Source: Nakamurella sp. PAMC28650
GTDB taxonomy: Bacteria > Actinomycetota > Actinomycetes > Mycobacteriales > Nakamurellaceae
Direction: 5' to 3'
Assembly (NCBI RefSeq): GCF_014303395.1
Contig: NZ_CP060298.1
Coordinates: 372,001-436,000, forward strand
Length of the DNA stretch: 64,000 nucleotides
The position numbers were made by a program, and so were the translations under genes. Position 1 is the stretch's first letter. Every line of letters begins with the position of its first letter. The notes under the pieces are model-generated. The model worked only from the letters and a program-made list of their open reading frames with translations. It made no database searches and was not told where the DNA came from. Of the stretch, positions 9,397-17,771 are shown piece after piece.

Positions 9397-10233
9397 CTAT
9401 CGGGAGGTCGGGGAGCTCACGGTGCCGGTGGTGAGGTTGCGGTCGCCGGCGGCCGTACCTGCCTGCGGATCGCCGAGTTCGACGGTCGGAGCGTTGGCTT
9501 TGGCCACGACGTTGCTGTAGAGCAGTGCGGCGGCGATGCCGCCGACGACCGGGGCCAGCAGATACACCCACAGGGACGTGAAGGTGCCGGACATGATCGC
9601 CGGACCCAATGCCCGGTCGGGGTTGACTGCGCCGCCGGTGATCCCGCCGCCGATCAGTACCGCGGCGACCAGAGCGAAGCCTATGGAGGGTGCGGCCAAC
9701 GCGGCGGGTACCCGCGGGTCGGTCGCCACGGCCATGATGACGAACACCAGCAGGAAGGTGATCAACGCTTCGACCACGAACGCCCGGACGTCGCTGACCC
9801 CGGTGGAGGGGACGGTCGCTCCCAGGTGGGTCTGGTTGCGGGCGGCATTACCGAACGTCGCCCAGGTCGCGGCGGCGCCGGCGATCGCGCCGAGCAGTTG
9901 AAATCCGAGATAGGCCGGGACGTAGCGCCAGGGGAACTTGCCGGTCACGGCCAACCCCAGGGTGACTGCAGCGTTCAGGTGCGCCCCCGACACCTGGCCC
10001 AGCCCGCCGACCAGTGCGGCCAGCACCAGGCCGAACGCCAATGCCACCGCCAGGGAGTCCGGCGGTGTCCCGGCCGTCGATTTGCCCAGGCTGCCCGCGG
10101 CGGCAGTCGCGGTGCCCGTGTAGATCAGGAAAAAGGTGCCGACCGCCTCGGCGACACCCGCCCGCACCACGTTGCCCGCGTGCATCCGGTGACCATTCAA
10201 TCCTGCGGTCCTGGGTTGGGTGACTGCGCTCAT
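9397..10233 (-). CDS. MIP-family aquaporin/glycerol channel with altered NPA boxes
   Basis: The start is taken at ATG 10233 (MSAVTQPRTAG); a longer reading to 10416 adds a low-quality leader. The 278-residue protein has six membrane segments. The first half-helix box reads SGAHLNAAVT (NAA instead of NPA) and the second GGAVNPDRALGPA (NPD instead of NPA), with the selectivity-filter arginine retained directly after. The usual aquaporin histidine in TM5 aligns with a non-polar residue, so a larger-pore or small-solute channel is possible. It ends 15 bp from the antiporter gene in convergent orientation. The C-terminal ~35 residues are polar and variable. Confidence 0.82.
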   Translation of the reverse strand: MSAVTQPRTAGLNGHRMHAGNVVRAGVAEAVGTFFLIYTGTATAAAGSLGKSTAGTPPDSLAVALAFGLVLAALVGGLGQVSGAHLNAAVTLGLAVTGKFPWRYVPAYLGFQLLGAIAGAAATWATFGNAARNQTHLGATVPSTGVSDVRAFVVEALITFLLVFVIMAVATDPRVPAALAAPSIGFALVAAVLIGGGITGGAVNPDRALGPAIMSGTFTSLWVYLLAPVVGGIAAALLYSNVVAKANAPTVELGDPQAGTAAGDRNLTTGTVSSPTSR

Positions 10234-10536
10234 CAGGCGTACTCCAATGAAGTCGTTGCGGTGTGATCGATTTGGGGAATCGGACGGCCGTCTCGATCGA
10301 GGAACAGATGCCGCCCCGCCCGGACTTGCCATCGACGTCGCTGTGCCCAGAAAAGGGTGATGCGAATCAGCCGATCGTGGTGTGAACAATCTGGCGCCGA
10401 CGATGCTCCGGTCCACGAGCTCCGGCCGGGCCTCCTGACCTCCGGGCCCGATTGCATGACGCCGGCCCCTTGACGAAACGTGTCACGCATAATGAATTAG
10501 TCGGCGTGGTCCCTCTCACAGGAGCGAGGAGAAGAG

Positions 10537-11040
10537 ATGAATCGTCGCACGGCAGAACACTTCCCGCGCCTGGACGACCAGCTCTGCTTCGCGCTGTACG
10601 CCGCCACCCATGCGATCACACGTCGCTACCGTCCCTTGCTCGAGGCGATCGGCCTGACCTACCCCCAATACTTGTTGATGCTGATCCTGTGGCAGGACGG
10701 CCGTGCGACGGTCGGGCAGATTGCTCGTCGTCTCGAACTCGACTCGCACGCGGTGACGCCGCTGGTCGCTCGTCTCGACGTGGCCGGCCTCGTCCACCGC
10801 GCCGCGGGCTCGGATCGCCGCCAGGTGATGGTTACCGCGACCGCACGCGGCCGCGAACTGCAGAAGGCCGCGGCCGCCGCCCAGGCCAAGGTCGCCGACG
10901 ACACCGGACTCGACCCCTCCGAGCTGGCCGATCTCCGTCACCGACTCCGTCAGCTGACCGACCAGCTGACCCCCGAGACCAGATGCTCCCCGCAACCCGC
11001 GGGCGAGCAGAAGAAGAAGATCGAAAGGAACGTGCCATGA
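10537..11040 (+). CDS. OhrR-type MarR family redox-sensing repressor
   Basis: The 167-residue winged-helix protein matches OhrR throughout: LDDQLCFALYAATHA with the peroxide-sensing cysteine at residue 17, LTYPQYLLMLILWQDG, the recognition region VGQIARRLELDSHAVTPLVARL and the wing GSDRRQVMVTATARG. Such repressors dissociate from DNA when the cysteine is oxidised by organic hydroperoxides or hypochlorite. A strong ribosome binding site (GAGGAG) precedes the ATG. The stop overlaps the start of the haemoglobin gene (ATGA), so both form one operon, and autoregulation is expected. The C-terminal tail after about residue 150 is longer than typical. Confidence 0.88.
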   Translation: MNRRTAEHFPRLDDQLCFALYAATHAITRRYRPLLEAIGLTYPQYLLMLILWQDGRATVGQIARRLELDSHAVTPLVARLDVAGLVHRAAGSDRRQVMVTATARGRELQKAAAAAQAKVADDTGLDPSELADLRHRLRQLTDQLTPETRCSPQPAGEQKKKIERNVP

Positions 11041-11492
11041 CCCAGATCATCGATTCCGACACCGAGGTCGGAGACATTTCCGAGGCAGCCGAACAGGTCC
11101 CGGAGGACGCATCTCTGTACGAGCGTCTCGGCGGCGCCTACGCGATCGCCGGGGCGGTCGACGTGCTGGTCGACCGGCTCTTCGCCAACGCTCTGGTCAA
11201 CGCCAATGCCGGAGTGCACGCCCACCACGGCAACGCCGCCAACGGCCCCGGCTACAAATTTCTGGTCACCGCCTGGTCGATCGAGGCTGCCGGCGGACCG
11301 AAGTGCTACCTCGGACGCGACATGATCGCCGCCCACGACGGCCTGTCGATCGACCCCGCCGGTTTCGACGCGGTGGCGATGGAGATCGCAGCCACGCTGA
11401 TGTTCCTGGGCGTGCCCGCCCTTGAACGCGATGAATTCAACGCCATCATCGAGAGCTACCGCGGCCAGGTGATGCAGGCAGGGACCGTGTAG
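11037..11492 (+). CDS. Group 1 truncated haemoglobin-like protein
   Basis: The 151-residue product has a polar 25-residue leader, then SLYERLGGAYAIAGAVDVLVDRLFAN, the usual start of group 1 truncated globins, then HAHHGNAANGPGYKFLVTAWSIEAAGGP and LGRDMIAAHDGLSIDPAGFDAVA, where the AHxGL pattern matches the proximal histidine segment. Related proteins bind haem and handle NO, O2 or peroxide. Its ATG overlaps the ohrR-like stop codon (ATGA), so the globin is directly co-expressed with the redox repressor. The distal-pocket residues are not certain without alignment. Confidence 0.8.
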   Translation: MTQIIDSDTEVGDISEAAEQVPEDASLYERLGGAYAIAGAVDVLVDRLFANALVNANAGVHAHHGNAANGPGYKFLVTAWSIEAAGGPKCYLGRDMIAAHDGLSIDPAGFDAVAMEIAATLMFLGVPALERDEFNAIIESYRGQVMQAGTV

Positions 11493-11542
11493 CAGTCCAG
11501 CCACGACCTCGCGTCTGGACATTCCTTTTACCGGCGGACGGT

Positions 11543-11695
11543 TCAGTCGGCGTCGATCTTGGACGGGTGGGCCGCCAGTGGCGTCACTTCGATGGTCATG
11601 TAGACGAACAGCGGAAGATTCCACAGGATGCCGTGGAGCTCATCGGTCGACTCACGTCGAAGATGCTCAGGTTCGAGTAGTGCCGACGAGTCGGG
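11543..11695 (-). pseudogene. Muconolactone isomerase-like remnant, frameshifted and truncated
   Basis: Reading leftward, one frame gives RRHYSNLSIFDV and the next gives ESTDELHGILWNLPLF followed by VYMTIEVTPLAAHPSK and a TGA at 11543-11545. Together these are the C-terminal half of a muconolactone delta-isomerase-like protein (YSxxSIFDVES...LPLFxYMxIEVTPLxxHPS). One base is missing between FDV and ESTDEL (about 11652-11658). The N-terminal half is absent, as a stop in the first frame lies just upstream. No intact catechol-pathway gene is nearby. Confidence 0.6.
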
Positions 11696-11763
11696 AACCT
11701 ACCGCTGATTCAAGCCCTGGCGTCATCAAAGGATCGCTGGGGTCCGACACCGATTGGGTAGAT

Positions 11764-12345
11764 TCAGGCAGGTCGGATCGTGCGGCGCATGACGGTGTTC
11801 CTCATCCCCTTGGAGCGGACGAACTCGAAGCCGGCTTGCTCGTACATCGGGCGTGTTCCGTTGTAGACGAACGAGTTGTTCATCCTCTTTTCGCCGGTCT
11901 CGTGCGGATACCCCTCGACGACACCGCCACCCTGCGCGGCAATCTGATCGAGCGCGCCGGCCAGAGCCACCTTGGCGTAACTCTGCCTGCGGTAACGCTT
12001 GTCGACGAAGATGCAGGTGATGCGGTAGTCGGGCGTGACGTCGGCCTCGGCGAGATACTGCTTGCGGTGATGGATGTTCGGCAGCTCGTCCGGGGTGCCG
12101 TACTCCGCCCAGGCGATAGCCTCATCGCCCACCATCACCAGTGCCGCATGCGCCTGTCCGGCCTCGACCAACCGCTTCTTCAGCGCCCGGCTGCCTTCAT
12201 AGCCCGGCTCCCGTTCCACACATTCGGGGTGGAAGTAGGTGCACCAGCACCCACCGAAGATCCCGTTGTGGCGCTCCACCAGACCGGCAAACGCGTCCCA
12301 CGTGTGAGCAGTCAATGGCTGGATCGAGTATCCGTTGGTCGCCAT
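11764..12345 (-). CDS. GNAT-family N-acetyltransferase
   Basis: Start chosen at ATG 12345 (MATNGYSIQPLTAHTW); an upstream ATG at 12378 adds eleven residues. The 193-residue protein has a cysteine-rich stretch GGCWCTYFHPEC near residues 33-44, the acetyl-CoA loop region FVDKRYRRQSYAKVALAGALD about 117-137, and the C-terminal PMYEQAGFEFVRSKG strand of the GNAT fold. This GCWC-containing subgroup is widespread in soil bacteria with unknown acceptors. It is monocistronic, convergent with the haemoglobin operon. Confidence 0.8.
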   Translation of the reverse strand: MATNGYSIQPLTAHTWDAFAGLVERHNGIFGGCWCTYFHPECVEREPGYEGSRALKKRLVEAGQAHAALVMVGDEAIAWAEYGTPDELPNIHHRKQYLAEADVTPDYRITCIFVDKRYRRQSYAKVALAGALDQIAAQGGGVVEGYPHETGEKRMNNSFVYNGTRPMYEQAGFEFVRSKGMRNTVMRRTIRPA

Positions 12346-12516
12346 GGGCCGATCGTAGGGCTCAGCCAGGACCGGCATTGGAATCTTCAGGTAAATCCTG
12401 GATCCCCCGGAAGTCGCCGGGTGATCCGGTCCTGAAATCGATGGAGGGATGCACCGAGCACGGCCCAGCTGATGGCCGCGCTTCCAGGACGGACGCCACT
12501 CTTCGTCAGTGTCGGC

Positions 12517-13311
12517 TCAGATGTGGTGGACAGCACCGAGGGCGGCCAGGTTGACTGCGTCGCCATCCGTCAAGGTCCCGGGCGGCAGGCTGTCGTCCAG
12601 GGAGAGTACGAGCCGCATGGTTTGGGTGTCGCCGTTCTGGCCGCCGCCGTTGAAAGCGCCGTGGATCTGAACGACGACGATCGGCGTGGTTCCGCGCTGG
12701 GGTCGTCCGGTCGACAGGGTGGACAGCGCGCCGACCGTGGTCTGGACCCACTGCGCGGCGTAGCCGGGCTCTGCGCCGTAGGCATGAGCGCAGGCGGTGG
12801 TGACCGCCGCGATCTTCGCTACGTCGAGGTGACCGGTCGCCGTCAGTTGCGTCGACGACGTCGCCTGCGTACACGATTTCGCCGCTGCCGCGGCCTGCCC
12901 GATTGATGCTTCGGCCGCTTTCTCGACTGCCGCAGCCTGCGAGGCTGCAGCGGCGGCCGCCTTCTCGGCCTGGTCGGCGGCTTGTTGGGCTTGCTGCTGG
13001 GCGGACTGCTGTTCACGCTTCTCAGCCACTTGCGCGGGGGTACTGCTGTGCTGCCTGGAGGTGGCTGCCGCAGTCGTCGAGGTCGCGGCGATGGTACTGC
13101 GAGTAGCGGGTGCGGCAGTGTGCGCGCCGGCGACGGCAGTGACTGCGATGATGGCGGCGACAGCGGCTGCGGCGACCAGACCTGCGCTCCAACGCGGGGT
13201 GCGCCGGCGCGGCCGACGCCGGCGATCCAGTTCAACGAGGATGTCGATCTCCGTTGGGGCGTAATGCTCCTGGCTGCGGAGTGCGTCGCGGCGGTCATGG
13301 GTCGTGGTCAT
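12517..13311 (-). CDS. Membrane-anchored Ala/Gln-rich extracytoplasmic protein, coupled to sigma factor
   Basis: A 264-residue protein with a cytoplasmic 42-residue N-terminus rich in arginine (RRRRPRRRTPRW), one transmembrane helix (AGLVAAAAVAAIIAVTAVAG, about 43-62), a Thr/Ala linker and a long Ala/Gln coiled-coil segment (about 92-150, EKREQQSAQQQAQQAADQAEK), then a globular tail with two cysteines (SCTQ, TACAHAYG). Its ATG overlaps the stop of the SigE-family gene by 4 nt. This position and topology fit an anti-sigma or sigma-linked sensor, but no ZAS zinc motif is present. The function remains inference. Confidence 0.7.
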   Translation of the reverse strand: MTTTHDRRDALRSQEHYAPTEIDILVELDRRRRPRRRTPRWSAGLVAAAAVAAIIAVTAVAGAHTAAPATRSTIAATSTTAAATSRQHSSTPAQVAEKREQQSAQQQAQQAADQAEKAAAAAASQAAAVEKAAEASIGQAAAAAKSCTQATSSTQLTATGHLDVAKIAAVTTACAHAYGAEPGYAAQWVQTTVGALSTLSTGRPQRGTTPIVVVQIHGAFNGGGQNGDTQTMRLVLSLDDSLPPGTLTDGDAVNLAALGAVHHI

Positions 13312-13841
13312 CCGAAGTCCTCCTTGAGCTGCAAAATGTCCGGGGTCACGCGGAGGCTGGCCAGTGCGCGGGAGATGTTGGACCGCACACTGCTGGTCGA
13401 GGTGTGCATGGCTTCGGCGACGGTCGTGTCGTCGTAGTCCAGGTAGTAGCGCAGCACCACCGCGGTGCGTTGCTGCCGCGGCAACTGCCGGAGCAGGCCA
13501 TCCAGAAGCCGCCGGTTGTCCACCTGGCCGGTGCCATCTTGTCGGGACACGTCCAGCAGGCCGTTGTCACTGGACGGTGTCGTCCTCCGCCGCAGCGTTT
13601 TCCGATAGTCAGCCAGAAACGTGAAGACGATGATCCGGCGTACGTAGGCGACCGGGTTGCTCATCGGTCCGATATCGGCCCAGCGCCCGGAGGCCACGAG
13701 CAGCGCGTCGATGAGAACGTCGTGAGCCAGTTGACGATCGCCGGCCAGTACTCCGGCGAACCTGGTCAATCCGGCCAACTCGGCCTTGACGAACCCCTCG
13801 AACTCCAAAATTGCTCCTTGCCCGTCATCACCTTCATTCAT
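13308..13841 (-). CDS. SigE-family RNA polymerase sigma factor (ECF-like)
   Basis: The 177-residue protein has region 2 (RQLAHDVLIDALLVASGRWADI followed by VRRIIVFTFLADYRK, about residues 36-80) and region 4 (LPRQQRTAVVLRYYLDYDD plus the recognition helix SSVRSNISRALASLR, about 119-163), the layout of actinobacterial SigE-type small sigma factors. It directs RNA polymerase to a limited promoter set, usually for envelope or stress functions. The next gene is translationally coupled. The DALLVASGRW region replaces the typical DLVQEAFVRLW, so the sequence is divergent. Confidence 0.82.
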   Translation of the reverse strand: MNEGDDGQGAILEFEGFVKAELAGLTRFAGVLAGDRQLAHDVLIDALLVASGRWADIGPMSNPVAYVRRIIVFTFLADYRKTLRRRTTPSSDNGLLDVSRQDGTGQVDNRRLLDGLLRQLPRQQRTAVVLRYYLDYDDTTVAEAMHTSTSSVRSNISRALASLRVTPDILQLKEDFG

Positions 13842-15112
13842 TGAATGCCGCCAGGGTCCTCAAACGTTGCATCCGTCATCTATCCGAAGACAGCTTGACG
13901 GCCACCTTGCATTTTTGGGCTCTGTGGCGGCGACGACTGCCGCGGCCAGGCGCGCTCGAAGGCACTCTGTCACCGGTGGGTACCGATGGTCGATCGTCCA
14001 CCGGTACCCACCGCCGTCAGCCCTGCCCGATGATGCTCAGCCCCGCAGGGCGCGGTAGGCGGCCGTCTCGAACTCGAGATAACCGCCCACCGAGGGACCG
14101 TCGACGAACGGGAGGATCTGGGTGCCCCAGAAGCCGCCGATCCCATTCCTGATGTCGATCCAGTAGAACAGGTTGGCCAGGCCCGCCCAGGCGATGCTGC
14201 CGGCGGGGCGACCGGTCGGAGCCTCCTCGTCGTTGACCATGAACGTCGACGCCCAGGACTTCGGCTGCCCGGGGAAGAATTCCGCGTCGTTGGACAGTGA
14301 CGGGATCACGCCCGGCAGCATCTTGATCTTGAGGTCGCCGAGCTGATTCTGGACGGCCATGTCCACCGTGTCCGGATGCAGGATCTGCTCTCCGGAATCG
14401 GAGGCACCCCGGTTCAGCCACATCCGGATGAACCTCAGGTAGTCCGGGACCGTGGAGTGCAGTCCATGGCCTCCCATGTGGACCTCGGGATCCGGAAGGA
14501 CGAACTCGGTGGGCGTCAGGCTGCCGTCGGCTTCCCGTTGGTGCATGGTGGCCAGGCGGGAGCGGGTCTCCTCGTTCAGTGGGAACGCCGAATCAGTCAT
14601 GCCCAGCGGCCGGAAGATTCGCTCCTGCATGACCTCTCCGAGCGATTTGCCGGTGATGCCCTCGACGACCTGACCGGCCCAGTCGATGTTGCTTCCGTAC
14701 TCCCATTCGGTGCCGGGGTCGAACAGCAGCGGGCTCATCAGTGCCCGGCGGGTGGACGCGACGATGCTGGGCTGGCCGTGGTCGGTGGCGAGGCGGTTGT
14801 ACTGCTCGTTGAAGAAGTCGTAACCGAATCCGGCCGTGTGCAGGAGCAACTGCTTCGTGGTGATATCACTCTTCGGTGCCCGGAGTACCGGGTTCCCCGC
14901 ACCGTCGAAACCGTCGAGCACCTGGATCTCGCCGATCGCCGGCGCGTATTCCTTGGCCGGCGCATCCAGATCGAGCTTGCCCTCCTCGACCAGTTGAAGA
15001 GCGGTCGTCCCGGTGACCGCCTTCGTGGTGGAGAAGATCGCCATGACGCTGTCGGTCGTCATCGGGACGCCGGTGCCGAGATCGCGAACGCCTGATGCGC
15101 CGAGGTAGAATG

Positions 15113-16566
15113 GGCGGATTCAACTGGTCGTCGCAACACTCCCGAGAGTGGAGGTCTTGCAATGGGTCCAGCTTCGGATCGGATGATGTCGATGACCGGG
15201 CGGCCGGCGATGCGGTCGCCCGGGCGGCCGCCGGCCCGCCGGGATGTCGAACGGGTATTTTGGCGCAACATCGCGAAAGGGATGACCAGCGAAGACGCCG
15301 CGACGGCGTGCGGCGTGTCGGGGCCCGTCGGGACGCGTTGGTTCCGCGACAGTGGCGGCATGCCGCTGATTGAACTGCAGCCCCCGTCGGGCAGATATCT
15401 CTCGTTTGTTGAGCGAGAGGACATCGCTCTGCTGACAGCGCAGGGCAACGGAGTGCGTGAGGTCGCCCGCCGCCTGGGTCGGTCGCCATCGACGATCTCG
15501 CGGGAGCTGCGCCGCAATGCCGCAACTCGTGGCGGCCAGTTGGAGTATCGAGCGTCGACTGCCCAGTGGAAGGCCGAGCTGATGGCCCGCCGTCCCAAGA
15601 CGGCCAAGTTGGTGACGAACGATCGGCTTCGTGGCCATGTCCAGGACCGCCTGGCCGGGGTCATCCGCGCCGCGGACGGCACTGTCGTACCGGGACCAGT
15701 CGTTGCAAAATGGAAGGGGCGTAACAAGCCTCACCGCCAGGACCGGCGGTGGGTGACAGCGTGGAGCCCGGAACAGATCGCCCACCGCCTGCCGATCGAC
15801 TTCCCCGACGACCCGACGATGCGCATCTCCCACGAGGCGATCTATCAGGCCCTGTACATCAAGGACCGCGGCGCCTTGGAGCGCGATTTGGTGCCGTGTC
15901 TGCGGACCGGACGGGCGTTGCGGGTCCCCCGGGCGAGAGCCCGAAAGCGAGCTACGGGCCACGTGACTCCGGAGGTGACGATCGATAAGCGGCCCGCCGA
16001 GGCCGACGATCGGAAGACCGCCGGCCACTGGGAGGGCGACCTCATCATCGGCACCGGCCGGTCAGCGATCGGCACCGTCGTGGAACGGATGACCAGGTTC
16101 ACGATCCTGCTGCACCTGCCGCGAATGGAAGGCTACGGACTTGAGCCGCCGGTGAAGAACGGTCCCGCATTGAGCGGTTACGGCGCGACCGCAACCAAGG
16201 ACAGTATTGTCGCGAAAATGGTTGCAGTGCAGCGGGAGTTGCGTCAGTCGTTGACCTGGGACCGTGGCAAGGAACTGGCCGCGCATGTCTCTCTAAAGGC
16301 CGAGACTGGTATGGCGGTGTTCTTCGCCGATCCGCACAGCCCTTGGCAGCGGGGTACGAACGAAAACACGAACGGCCTGCTACGTCAGTACTTCCCGAAA
16401 GGAACCGACCTATCCCGCTGGTGCGCCGCAGAAATTGACTCCGTCGCTGATGCATTGAACGACCGACCCCGCAAAACGCTCGGCTGGAAGACACCGGCGG
16501 AAGCGATGGCCGAGCAGCTACTATTACTGCAGGAGCCGAGTGTTGCTACCACCGGTTGAGTCTGGT
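15113..16566 (+). mobile_element. IS30-family insertion sequence, complete
   Basis: A 1454-bp element with imperfect 28-bp terminal inverted repeats. The left end reads GGCGGATTCAACTGG... and the right end, inverted, ACCAGACTCAACCGG..., both continuing to GCAACACT, with 20 of 28 positions identical. It is flanked by the direct repeat ATG (15110-15112 and 16567-16569), the 3-bp duplication expected of IS30. It carries one transposase gene. Both ends look intact, so it may be active. Confidence 0.9.
15162..16559 (+). CDS. IS30-family transposase
   Basis: The 465-residue product has two N-terminal helix-turn-helix regions (TSEDAATACGVSGPVGTRWF and GVREVARRLGRSPSTISREL, about residues 41-60 and 94-113), then the DDE catalytic core: D in HWEGDLIIG (about 290), D in TWDRGKE (about 366) and E in GTNENTNGLLRQYFPKGTDL (about 402). 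The stop codon lies inside the right terminal inverted repeat, 7 bp from the element end. The length is slightly above the ~380-430 typical for IS30 because of an extended linker between the HTH and the catalytic domain. Confidence 0.95.
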   Translation: MGPASDRMMSMTGRPAMRSPGRPPARRDVERVFWRNIAKGMTSEDAATACGVSGPVGTRWFRDSGGMPLIELQPPSGRYLSFVEREDIALLTAQGNGVREVARRLGRSPSTISRELRRNAATRGGQLEYRASTAQWKAELMARRPKTAKLVTNDRLRGHVQDRLAGVIRAADGTVVPGPVVAKWKGRNKPHRQDRRWVTAWSPEQIAHRLPIDFPDDPTMRISHEAIYQALYIKDRGALERDLVPCLRTGRALRVPRARARKRATGHVTPEVTIDKRPAEADDRKTAGHWEGDLIIGTGRSAIGTVVERMTRFTILLHLPRMEGYGLEPPVKNGPALSGYGATATKDSIVAKMVAVQRELRQSLTWDRGKELAAHVSLKAETGMAVFFADPHSPWQRGTNENTNGLLRQYFPKGTDLSRWCAAEIDSVADALNDRPRKTLGWKTPAEAMAEQLLLLQEPSVATTG

Positions 16567-16696
16567 ATGTCTCCCGGTTGTTGGTCAGGCCGGCAACGAC
16601 ACCGGGCACGCGGTTTTCCGAACTGGTGGCGGCCTGGACGACTGCCTTTGCTGCAGCAGCTATCTCGTCGGTTCTGGCGATGGTGGGGATACTCAT

Positions 16697-16989
16697 GACG
16701 CTTTCCTTTCGTCGTTGAACGGGGACGTGCAGTTCGGTATCGCCGCCGGGCCGGCCACAGTGCATCGGCGTAGTCAGCGGTCCCGTTGGTGCGAGATCTC
16801 GGCCGATCCGAGATCCACATGCGGCCCAACCGGTCTCGTCGAACTGCCGGGTGGACGGAGTGGCACCCCGATCACCAAGCCTCACGCCCGGTTATGCCAT
16901 GAGTCACAGTATCCGCATGGTCGGCGGTCGATGGAACCGCCGAAACGACGCAGTCCGATACGTCGCACCGCTACTGGCGGCCACCGCCA
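16697..16989. other. Intergenic/degenerate sequence
   Basis: Upstream of the serine hydrolase start. It contains the ribosome binding site region for that gene at its left edge and otherwise no convincing protein or RNA gene. Confidence 0.5.
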
Positions 16990-17170
16990 AGTTCATACCC
17001 CGCACACCGCGGAACGGGTCATCATCGCGCGCAACGTGCGGGATGCGGCCGTGGTCATCAGCCCGGATCTCGCGGAGCTCGAGGGGGGCCTCGCGGTCCG
17101 GAGTGACCCCGAAGCGTTGGCCGATATCCGTCAGGCCGACGCCGCCAACGTGCGGGGTTGTTGGACCGCC
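16990..17170 (+). pseudogene. Phd/YefM-type antitoxin remnant
   Basis: The plus-strand frame encodes RVIIARNVRDAAVVISP followed by LAELEGGLAVRSDPEALADI and RQADA. This closely parallels the C-terminal two thirds of Phd/YefM antitoxins (RVxITRNGRxAAVLxSxDDLxxLEETLxxLSDPEAxxxIRxA). The conserved DD is reduced to one D and the beginning of the domain is not recognisable, with no start codon at the right place. No toxin gene follows; an IS3 tail lies 130 bp downstream instead. Confidence 0.5.
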
Positions 17171-17294
17171 GTGATCTCCATTGATCGATCAAGTCCTTGG
17201 CATCTCGGACGTAGCTCATTGGCGGGTGGATCGGGCAGCTGGCTGACCGATTTACAAATGCAGGTCGCATAGCTTTCTTCGGTATCGTAGCCGT

Positions 17295-17400
17295 CGGCGG
17301 AAGCTCCGAGAAGGAGGGCGTTCAATTGGATTGAATATCGCTACAACCGTCAACGTCGTCGCTCCCATCTGAGCTGTTTGACACCGGCCGAGTTGAGGTA
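17295..17400 (+). pseudogene. C-terminal remnant of an IS3-family OrfB transposase
   Basis: A short plus-strand frame reads EAPRRRAFNWIEYRYNRQRR followed by RSHLSCLTPAEL and a TAG stop. This is the last ~35 residues of an IS3-group OrfB (EARRAVFxWIExxYNxRRRHSxLGYLxPxEFE). The DDE core and the element's left part are missing, so only an end fragment persists. Confidence 0.6.
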
Positions 17401-17771
17401 GGTATTCAAGACAATTCAGGATCTGGTGAGCTGAGCCGGTGTCCACAAAAACGGTAGTACTCCGCGGTCACCATGCCATTCCACAAGACTCGCGGTGTAC
17501 GCCGGGACGCAGGCCTGAGCGAGCTGGATCAGCTGTGCCTCTTCGATTGATTCGACGGCCCCGGTGTTGCCCTGCTGTCCGGCACTTCCCGGGAAGTGGC
17601 TCACACCCCGGTGTCCGAGCACTCAGGAGGCTGGTCCAACTGACTGACGAATCAGGATTCAACGGCTGCTGCAGAGGACTCCACAGCCACTTGAAAGGTA
17701 CCTGCCGCCCAAGGTGAACAGCCCACCGGACAGGGTCGAACCGAATGTGGCGACCGCCAGCAAGCCCGTGA
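17401..17771. other. Region without a recognised gene
   Basis: A minus-strand frame at 17416-17622 contains a plausible protein-like stretch (EEAQLIQLAQACVPAYTASL) but has no family match I recognise and no clear start signal. It may be the tail of a lost gene. Confidence 0.4.

Larger units (their letters stand above)
14037..16696 (-). pseudogene. Serine hydrolase (beta-lactamase family/EstB-like) disrupted by IS30 element
   Basis: The gene starts at ATG 16696 after an AAAGGAAAG ribosome binding site; residues 1-40 (MSIPTIARTDEIAAAAKAVV...PGVVAGLTNNRET) run to 16567. The IS30 element occupies 15113-16566. The rest resumes as [17 protein letters not shown], then STTK (the catalytic SxxK), YGSNIDW (YxN) and a C-terminal domain ending at TGA 14037-14039. 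Removing the element and one copy of the ATG target duplication leaves 1203 bp, exactly 400 codons plus stop in one frame. The family comprises class C beta-lactamase-like esterases and peptidases. A shorter ATG at 15062 in the distal part could start a product lacking 56 residues. Confidence 0.9.

Noticed and set aside
9391-10266. Plus-strand frame of 291 codons over the aquaporin
   Set aside because: Antisense shadow with low-complexity Gly/Arg/Gln composition.
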